Origin: Thermoguttaceae bacterium | GTDB taxonomy: Bacteria; Planctomycetota; Planctomycetia; Pirellulales; Thermoguttaceae | Assembly: GCA_017447865.1 (NCBI GenBank) | Contig: JAFSMO010000046.1 | Span: forward strand, 97,214 to 161,213 | Length of the DNA stretch: 64,000 nucleotides | Direction of reading: 5' to 3' | Part shown: piece after piece, positions 58,668-64,000 of the stretch | Layout of the letters: the number at the start of each line of letters is the position of its first letter | Position numbering within the stretch: the first letter of the stretch is position 1 | Notes under the pieces: generated by a model | What the model was told of the DNA's origin: nothing | Database searches by the model: none | What the model saw: only the letters and a program-made list of their open reading frames with translations | Position numbers and translations under genes: made by a program

Positions 58668-58695
58668 ATGGTATTCAATTTGCAAAAAAAGTCAA
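58668..58695 (-). promoter_or_regulatory. Possible promoter of the GTPase/GAP1 operon
   Basis: Minus strand TTGACT (58695-58690), 16-base spacer, TACCAT (58673-58668). The -35 is good, the -10 weak; the leader is AT-rich. It is the only promoter-like sequence I can see before the GTPase gene. Confidence 0.35.
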
Positions 58696-58744
58696 ATCCT
58701 CCGGGGTGGTTTTTGCCCCATTTTTTTAAAAAAAGTGAAAATTT

Positions 58745-58772
58745 TTGTCAAAAAAGAGGCTTTTGGTAAAAT
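58745..58772 (+). promoter_or_regulatory. Distal promoter of the DUF1080 gene
   Basis: TTGTCA (58745-58750), 16-base spacer, TAAAAT (58767-58772). It would give a leader of about 190 bases before the ATG at 58973; I see no reading frame or riboswitch in that leader. Confidence 0.5.
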
Positions 58773-58888
58773 ATTAGGGTAGTTTGGGCAAAGAACCGCT
58801 TCTCTGGGGGATTGATAAAAATCGCGTTTCCTGTGCTTCTTTTTCTTTACAGGAGCTTCCTTTCTGAGAAAAAAATTCATCCCCCCCC

Positions 58889-58917
58889 TTTTTTTGCCCG
58901 GTCGATTGTGATAAAAT
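58889..58917 (+). promoter_or_regulatory. Proximal promoter of the DUF1080 gene
   Basis: TAAAAT (58912-58917) with TTTTTT at the -35 position (58889-58894); eight C (58881-58888) directly abut the -35 position. Confidence 0.4.
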
Positions 58918-58972
58918 AGGAAAGTCGTTTTTTTCCTTCCACTTCCCACTTTTTTCAAAAGGGTTTTTTACG

Positions 58973-59764
58973 ATGAAAAAATTACTTCTTGTTTCGGCTG
59001 TGGCCGTTCTGTTAGGTGCGATCCCGTTCCTTTCCGCCGATGAGTGGAAAAGCGGCATCGAGTGGGTCGAACCGCCGGTTGTGGACCCGGGGCCGGAAAC
59101 CGCTCCCGCCAACGTTCCGTCCGACGCGATCGTTCTGTTCGACGGCAAATCCATGGATGCCTGGGAAAACGGCGAGAACTGGCCCATCAAGGACGGCGCC
59201 GTTTATTCCGGCAAAGGCGTGGTCCGGACCAAGCAGCACTTTGGTTCCGTCCAGCTTCACGTTGAATTTGCCACGCCTTCCGAGGTGAAAGGCGAAGGCC
59301 AGGGCCGCGGAAACAGCGGCGTCTTCTGGGGCCCCTACGAAGTCCAGGTCCTTGACTCTTACATCAACACGACGTACTACGACGGCCAGTGCGGCTCCAT
59401 CTACAAAGAAAACCCGCCGGCGGTGAACTGCTGCCGCAAACCGGGGGAATGGCAGACGTACGACATCATTTTCATGCGCCCCGAATTCAACGAAAAAGGG
59501 GAACTGGTGCGCCCGATGTACGTGACGGTCTTCCAGAACGGGATCCTCGTTCAGAACCACCTCCAGGTGAAAGGCGAGACGTACTACCACCTGAAGCACT
59601 TCTACACGGCTCACCCGGCCAAGATGCCGATTAGTCTGCAGGACCACGGCAATCCGGTGCGCTTCCGCAACATCTGGGTCCGCGAGATCTCCGATTCCCC
59701 GGTCCAGCCGGTCAAACCGGACTCTCCGGTGAAACCGTTCGACGTTTTCGGCCCGCAGGACTGA
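58973..59764 (+). CDS. DUF1080 (3-keto-disaccharide hydrolase-like) secreted protein
   Basis: A 263-residue protein with a signal peptide (MKKLLLVSAVAVLLGAIPFLSA). VLFDGKSMDAWENGENWPIKDGAVY, the FGSVQLHVEFATP strand, GNSGVFWGPYEVQVLDSY and PISLQDHGNPVRFRNIWVREI make it a canonical DUF1080 jelly-roll, the family named 3-keto-disaccharide hydrolase. These proteins are greatly expanded in Planctomycetota and act on glycans outside the cytoplasm; substrate here is unknown. The end contains a short VKPDSPVKP stretch. Divergent from the GTPase operon across a 370-base gap with two promoter candidates. Confidence 0.92.
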   Translation: MKKLLLVSAVAVLLGAIPFLSADEWKSGIEWVEPPVVDPGPETAPANVPSDAIVLFDGKSMDAWENGENWPIKDGAVYSGKGVVRTKQHFGSVQLHVEFATPSEVKGEGQGRGNSGVFWGPYEVQVLDSYINTTYYDGQCGSIYKENPPAVNCCRKPGEWQTYDIIFMRPEFNEKGELVRPMYVTVFQNGILVQNHLQVKGETYYHLKHFYTAHPAKMPISLQDHGNPVRFRNIWVREISDSPVQPVKPDSPVKPFDVFGPQD

Positions 59765-59816
59765 GAGACGCCGTGGGGATTGCGCTGAAGAAGAGAGCGT
59801 AAAAAAGCGTAAAAAA

Positions 59817-59868
59817 GGGGGGGAACGTTCACGCCGCACGTGCGTGTGCATCCTCCCCGTTTTTCTTT
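59817..59868 (+). terminator. Probable terminator of the DUF1080 gene
   Basis: Seven G (59817-59823) pair with CCTCCCC (59852-59858, one G-U), an inner GCACGTGC palindrome strengthens the hairpin, and GTTTTTCTTTT follows. Confidence 0.65.
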
Positions 59869-59891
59869 TCTGATTGGCCGGAAACCCGGTT

Positions 59892-61145
59892 TTATTCGAT
59901 CTCGAACCCGGCCTCTTCGACCGTTTTTTTGACTTCTTCCGGGTCGGCGGGTCCAAAAACCTCGGCCCGACCCGTGGCCAAATCGACCGTCACGTCCTCA
60001 ACTCCCGGCACGGCGCGGATCGATTTTTCGACGAAATTCCGGCAGTGGCTGCACGTCATGCCGGTCACCTGGTAGGTGCGCGAGTTTCCGGTTTCATTTT
60101 CTTTCATTTCTTCGTTTTCCTTTCGGTTTCTGAATCGTTCCAAAATCAAAGAGTTCACTAAAAGCCCGACCAGAAGGACGGCGCTGAGGATCTTCACCCA
60201 CGCCCAAACGCCGTCCTCGTGACCACCGCAGCAGGCCGGCCGCAGCGTGGCACTCAGGGTGAACCACTCCCGCGGGCAGAATGAATCGATGCACAGACCG
60301 GTCAGAAGCGCTCCGGCCAGGATCGTGGCGAGGTAGATCACCAGCGTCTTGCGTCCGAGGACTTTTCCCACGATGAGCATGGCGCCGAGGTTCGTGGCAG
60401 GCCCTGCCATCAGAAGCACGAAAGCGGCCCCGGGCGAAAAACCTTTGGCCATCAGCGCGGCCGCGATGGGGATCGAGCCGGTCGCGCAGACGTACATCGG
60501 GCACGCCAAAAGCAGGACCGCGAACATTCCGAGCCACGGGCGCGTCTCCAGACCGGCGAAAAGCCCGTCCGGCACGAGGACCGTGATTCCTGCGGCCAAA
60601 ATCAGGCCGATCGTCAGCCACTTTCCAATGTCGCCGAGCATTTCGACGAACGCGTAGCGGAAGCACTCGCGGACTTTTCCGAACGGCGTGAGTTTCGGTC
60701 CGTCGGCCTCCGGAGGCGTTTCACCCGTGATTTTCGGCTCGTCTTTTTCGGTCCTCCAGTTGACGAAAATGCCGCCGGCCAGACCGGTGATCAGGGCCGC
60801 GATCGGGCGAATGAGCGCAAAAGGAAGGCCCATGAGCGACCACGTGGCCAGAATGGAATCTACGCCGGTTTGTGGGGTGGAGATCAAAAACGAGACGGAC
60901 GCGCCGCGTGAAGCGCCGTCTTTTCGCAGTCCCATTGCCGTCGGAATGACGCCGCAAGAACAAAGGGGCAGAGGAATGCCGAGCATGGCGCCCCAAAAGA
61001 CGGAGCGGACTCCGCCGCCGCTCAAAAACCGCCTGAAAAGGGTCTTCGGGACGAAAACGTGCAAAAGCCCCGCAGCAAAAAAGCCCAATAAGATCCACGG
61101 AGCCATCTCAAGAAGAAGGTCCACCAGCGCGTCAAGAAAATTCAT
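59892..61145 (-). CDS. SO_0444-type Cu/Zn efflux permease with C-terminal HMA domain
   Basis: A 417-residue inner-membrane permease (DUF318/ArsP-like) with about eight to nine membrane segments; GIPLPLCSCGVIPTAMGLRKDG, SFLISTPQTGVDSI and ACPMYVCATGSIPIAAALMAKG are the paired conserved loops with cysteines. After the last membrane segment a heavy-metal-associated domain starts with YQVTGMTCSHCRNFVEKSI, containing the CXXC metal site. This architecture is that of the SO_0444 family proposed to export Cu/Zn. GAAAGGAA precedes the ATG. No metal-responsive regulator is adjacent. Confidence 0.85.
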   Translation of the reverse strand: MNFLDALVDLLLEMAPWILLGFFAAGLLHVFVPKTLFRRFLSGGGVRSVFWGAMLGIPLPLCSCGVIPTAMGLRKDGASRGASVSFLISTPQTGVDSILATWSLMGLPFALIRPIAALITGLAGGIFVNWRTEKDEPKITGETPPEADGPKLTPFGKVRECFRYAFVEMLGDIGKWLTIGLILAAGITVLVPDGLFAGLETRPWLGMFAVLLLACPMYVCATGSIPIAAALMAKGFSPGAAFVLLMAGPATNLGAMLIVGKVLGRKTLVIYLATILAGALLTGLCIDSFCPREWFTLSATLRPACCGGHEDGVWAWVKILSAVLLVGLLVNSLILERFRNRKENEEMKENETGNSRTYQVTGMTCSHCRNFVEKSIRAVPGVEDVTVDLATGRAEVFGPADPEEVKKTVEEAGFEIE

Positions 61146-61263
61146 GATCGTGTTCCTTTCGTTTAAAATGCGGCTGAAGCAAGATCCTGCCCGGGCCGCT
61201 GAACTGCCGAACGATTACGTGTTTCTCCAACGAATCTGGCGAGTTGGCCTCCTTCCGATCAAA

Positions 61264-61902
61264 TTACAGAAAAATGAGCATCACGCAAATGACGTGGCAA
61301 ACGCTTCCGCCCAGCACGAAAAAGTGCCAGGTGGGGTGCATCCACGGGAACTTCTGGAGCGCGTAAAACACGAATCCGACCGTGTAGGCCAGTCCTCCCG
61401 AAAGCAGAAGCCAAAACTCGGCGGGGGTGAACGTCGCCACGACTTCATGAAAGTGGGAAATGACGAGCCAGCCCATCAAAAGGTAAAGCACCTGCGCGAA
61501 CGTGTGCGCTTTGCGTCCCCAAATGATTTGCGCGAGGATCCCAACGGCCGCGAGTGACCAGACCTCGATGCAAAGGCGCGGGCCGATCGTTTCGTAAAAC
61601 TGGGAAAGACAGAAAACCGAGTAACTGCCGGCGATCAGCACGAAAATGGCGGCGTGGTCCATCTGCTGAAGGACTCTTTTCGCGGCGCCATCCGGGAACG
61701 AGTGGTAAAGCGTGCTCATCAGGTACAGAAAAATCAGTGAGATCCCGAATAAAAAGGCTCCAAACGTCGCGGCGGTCCCTTTGGCGAACAGGACGAGGAT
61801 CGGAAGGACTCCCAACGAAAGAAGCGCTCCGATCCCGTGAGAGACCGCGTTGGTGATTTCTTCTGCCACGGACGGCGCGGGAACGGTTTTTGAGTGGTTC
61901 AT
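61264..61902 (-). CDS. Hemolysin III / PAQR-family membrane protein
   Basis: A 212-residue seven-membrane-segment protein. EEITNAVSHGIGALLSL, LMSTLYHSFPDG, MDHAAIFVLIAGSYS and HPTWHFFVLGGSVCHVI carry the conserved Ser/His/Asp residues of the YqfA/TrhA/PAQR (hemolysin III) family, which are zinc-dependent membrane hydrolases by analogy with adiponectin receptors. The name hemolysin is historical; a toxin role is not implied. It is probably transcribed from 61932-61960. Confidence 0.92.
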   Translation of the reverse strand: MNHSKTVPAPSVAEEITNAVSHGIGALLSLGVLPILVLFAKGTAATFGAFLFGISLIFLYLMSTLYHSFPDGAAKRVLQQMDHAAIFVLIAGSYSVFCLSQFYETIGPRLCIEVWSLAAVGILAQIIWGRKAHTFAQVLYLLMGWLVISHFHEVVATFTPAEFWLLLSGGLAYTVGFVFYALQKFPWMHPTWHFFVLGGSVCHVICVMLIFL

Positions 61903-61931
61903 CGTAAAGCTCCTTTGGTTTATTTTTCTTC

Positions 61932-61960
61932 ATTTTGCCATAAAATCGAAAAAAAATCAA
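61932..61960 (-). promoter_or_regulatory. Possible promoter of the PAQR-family gene
   Basis: Minus strand TTGATT (61960-61955), 17-base spacer, CAAAAT (61937-61932). The upstream region has several TTTAC/GTAAA repeats, including the palindrome TTTACGATGTAAA-like TTTAC-gat-GTAAA near 61988-62000, a possible operator. Confidence 0.4.
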
Positions 61961-62020
61961 CCACACTAAAAGGGGTTTTACACTAATTTTACGATGTAAA
62001 CAAAACTTTTACATTTTAGC

Positions 62021-62053
62021 AAAAAAAGAGGAGCGCCGTTTTTTACGCTCCTC
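62021..62053 (-). terminator. Rho-independent terminator of the DUF853 gene
   Basis: On the minus strand GAGGAGCG (62053-62046) pairs with CGCTCCTC (62035-62028), followed by seven T (62027-62021). Confidence 0.85.
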
Positions 62054-62071
62054 CTTTTCATTTTCTGGAGG

Positions 62072-63688
62072 TCATTTTTTCTTCAGGATTCCCAGAAGCG
62101 TGCGTTCCAAGCACTTCCCGAGCGTGCGGATCACCGAGTCGGTCACTTTTTCCGAGGTGGTCTTCTTCGGACGGCCGCGTTTGGCCGGGGTTTCCTTTGG
62201 CTCCGGGGCTTTCTTTGAAGTCGGGGCCGATTTAGGCGCTGGAGGCTGCTTCGACCGCGGCATCTGAGGCATTTGACGCTGGCCCGACGGAATGCGTGGA
62301 CGCGGAGTCGGTGCGTAATCATAGTCGTAGTCATAGTCCTGCTGGGACGGTTTGACCCGCCGCATTTCCTCCTGGTGACGCGCTTCCTCCTCGGCCGCAG
62401 GATCACTCTCGGAACCGATCATTTCGTAGGCGGAATACCGGTCTACCGTCTGCGAGTAGCGGCGGAAGAACGGATTGTTTCGCGTCAGTTCCATGCGGAG
62501 TTTTTCATCCGCCTCGCCCAGATACGTGGCCGGAGGAAGAATTTTGGCCATTTCCACGATCTCCGGCCGCCCTTTTTCGTCCAGGAAGGAAACGACCGCC
62601 TCGCCCGTTCCGAGTTCCGAAATGGCGGTTTCCGTATCAAATGCCGGGTTTTTGCGGAAGGAGGACGCCGCCGACTTGAGGCTTTTCTGCTCCGCCGGCG
62701 TGTAGGCGCGCAGTGCGTGCTGGATGCGGTTTCCGAGCTGGGCCAGAACCGAGTCCGGAATGTCGGACGGCTTCTGCGAGATGAAGAAAACGCCGACCCC
62801 TTTGGAGCGGATCAGGCGGACGACCTGTTCGACCTTCTGAACCAGGACTTTCGGCGCGTCGGTGAAAAGGAGGTGAGCCTCGTCGAAGAAAAAGACCATC
62901 TTCGGTTTGTCCAGGTCCCCGGTTTCCGGCAGGCGTTCGAACAGCTCGCCGAGCATCCAGAGGAGGAACGTCGCGTAAAGGACCGGCTTCCGGTAAAGTT
63001 CCACCGCGTGCAGAATATTCACGTAGCCGCGGCCGTCCGAGGTGCACTGAATCCAGTCCTCGAGCTGGAGGTCCGGCTCGCCGAAGAACATTTCACCGCC
63101 CGCGGTCTCGACCTGGAGCAGGGCGCGCTGGATGGCGCCGACGCTCTGCTTGGTAATATTGCCGTATTTCAGCGTGTACTCCTGATTCCGGTTTCCGATG
63201 TAAATCAGCATGGAGCGCAGGTCTTTCCAGTCGATGAGGTACTTCCCCTCGTCGTCGGCGATCTTGAAGACGAGGTTTAGAACGCCTTCCTGGACCTGGG
63301 TCAATTCGAGAAGCCGGGAGAGAAGCATCGGGCCCATCTCGCTGATCGTCGTGCGGACGGGGATCCCGTGTTTGGCGTAAACGTCCCAAAACCGCACCGG
63401 GCAGGCGTGAAAACTGAAGTTGGAAACGCCGAGCTGGGTCAGGCGCTGAGTCATTTTTTCGGTCGCGTCGCCGGGCTGACACATGCCGGAAACGTCGCCT
63501 TTGACGTCGGCCAGAAAGACCGGGACGCCCATGTCGCTGAAGGACTCGGCCAGAACTTTCAGCGTGACGGTTTTACCGGTGCCCGTCGCGCCGGCGATCA
63601 GGCCGTGACGGTTGGCCATGCGGGGATTGAGGAATAAACGTTTGCCTTCGGCCGTGACGCCGACGAGAATTTTGTCTTCGGTGAACAT
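62072..63688 (-). CDS. HerA-like DUF853 ATPase (YjgR-type)
   Basis: A 538-residue P-loop ATPase with NRHGLIAGATGTGKTVTLKVLA (Walker A), VFLADVKGDVSG, KMVFFFDEAHLLF (Walker B), RSKGVGVFFISQKPSDIPDSVL and LGNRIQHALRAYTP, as in the DUF853/YjgR branch of the HerA-FtsK superfamily; its cellular role is unknown. Residues about 430-525 form a disordered tail with YDYDYDYAPTPRPRIP, Pro/Lys-rich repeats and an AT-hook-like KRGRPKK, followed by a short C-terminal helix. GGAAGG lies before the ATG. Confidence 0.88.
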   Translation of the reverse strand: MFTEDKILVGVTAEGKRLFLNPRMANRHGLIAGATGTGKTVTLKVLAESFSDMGVPVFLADVKGDVSGMCQPGDATEKMTQRLTQLGVSNFSFHACPVRFWDVYAKHGIPVRTTISEMGPMLLSRLLELTQVQEGVLNLVFKIADDEGKYLIDWKDLRSMLIYIGNRNQEYTLKYGNITKQSVGAIQRALLQVETAGGEMFFGEPDLQLEDWIQCTSDGRGYVNILHAVELYRKPVLYATFLLWMLGELFERLPETGDLDKPKMVFFFDEAHLLFTDAPKVLVQKVEQVVRLIRSKGVGVFFISQKPSDIPDSVLAQLGNRIQHALRAYTPAEQKSLKSAASSFRKNPAFDTETAISELGTGEAVVSFLDEKGRPEIVEMAKILPPATYLGEADEKLRMELTRNNPFFRRYSQTVDRYSAYEMIGSESDPAAEEEARHQEEMRRVKPSQQDYDYDYDYAPTPRPRIPSGQRQMPQMPRSKQPPAPKSAPTSKKAPEPKETPAKRGRPKKTTSEKVTDSVIRTLGKCLERTLLGILKKK

Positions 63689-63729
63689 GAAGTACCTTCC
63701 GGGTGGTTGAAATTAAAGGAAACGTCTTT

Positions 63730-63758
63730 ATTCTAGCACATTTTGCGCGGCGGGTAAA
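63730..63758 (-). promoter_or_regulatory. Possible promoter of the DUF853 gene
   Basis: Minus strand TTTACC (63758-63753), 17-base spacer, TAGAAT (63735-63730). Confidence 0.4.
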
Positions 63759-63808
63759 GGGGCGAATCGGATTTTTTGGAGAAATATTTCATTTTTTTCG
63801 GGATTTAG

Positions 63809-64000
63809 GGGACGACGCTTCCAGCGTCGTCGATTCGGAGGGCCGGCGTCCCGCCGGTCAAGTTAATAACCGGTGAAGTGGGAAATACTGTGGCATGACT
63901 GCTACCACTTGCAAAACGACTCTGGCGAGCGGGGTCAGTAATGACCCCGTAAATTGTGGCGTGATTAACTTGACCGGCGCGGACGCCGGCCCTCCGGATC
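63809..64000. repeat. Composite intergenic repeat with long inverted arms (runs to window edge)
   Basis: Hairpin GACGACGCT/AGCGTCGTC (63811-63831); then an inverted pair of about 37 bases, 63833-63867 with 63964-64000, both containing GGAGGGCCGGCGTCC and CCGGTCAAGTTAAT, with one small indel. The loop holds the same hairpin series as 29090-29155: GTGG/CCAC (63890-63908), GGCGAGC, GGGGTCAGTAATGACCCCGT (63931-63950). No gene is visible in this stretch. Confidence 0.8.

Noticed and set aside
61264..61902. Hemolysin toxin
   Set aside because: The family is the PAQR/hemolysin III membrane hydrolase family; the historical name does not indicate toxin function here.

Overview
This is a 64 kb, GC-rich chromosomal window from a bacterium that looks like a member of the Planctomycetota. 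The phylum call rests on two DUF1559 pseudopilin-like proteins (N-terminal prepilin motif, C-terminal H-X9-D[G/A] motif), a PEP-CTERM protein with a LamG-like domain, a squalene-hopene cyclase, a DUF1080 protein, a ceramidase-like protein, DUF4838 and GH110 glycan-processing proteins, and a GTPase/GAP1/vWA operon. A host- or gut-associated lineage is plausible from the glycan enzymes but is inference. I see no rRNA, tRNA, CRISPR array, phage or transposase.

Layout. 1-7.8 kb: end of tcdA, a sensor histidine kinase, recR, shc, a DUF4153/DUF4173 membrane protein and an RNase D. 7.9-12.5 kb: an NhaD-like antiporter carrying a 14-copy heptapeptide repeat and a His-rich segment, a small membrane protein, and a ketosynthase-like protein that has lost its catalytic Cys and one His. 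12.6-19.2 kb: ruvA, a secreted endonuclease/exonuclease/phosphatase protein, gltX, a Tat-exported PHP protein and dnaX with a conspicuous A9 slippage site. 19.3-25.2 kb: DUF5009 membrane protein, ceramidase-like protein, a GNAT-nucleotidyltransferase-like fusion, GH110. 25.4-33.4 kb: two pseudopilins, hisD, a polytopic membrane protein, RNase R. 33.5-43.0 kb: PEP-CTERM protein, a secreted glycosidase-like protein with a GDPD-family gene and dus, DUF4838, an RraA-family protein. 43.2-58.6 kb: a DUF1559 gene followed (upstream on the minus strand) by a six-gene operon of two vWA proteins, a helical membrane-anchored protein, a giant GAP1-like protein, a kinase-like protein and a membrane GTPase. 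59-64 kb: DUF1080 protein, a Cu/Zn-type permease with an HMA domain, a hemolysin III/PAQR-family protein and a HerA-like DUF853 ATPase.

The most interesting parts are (i) the GTPase/GAP1/kinase/vWA operon, which resembles NTP-dependent signalling or conflict systems but has no recognisable effector; (ii) a rich set of intergenic repeats: long hairpins built of tandem heptamers (two of them flank the kinase-like gene exactly), a hairpin family with covarying stems, and composite mosaics; (iii) a recurrent C/G homopolymer tract just upstream of predicted -35 boxes; and (iv) individual proteins with altered catalytic residues. Function calls come from reading motifs by eye; no database search was run.
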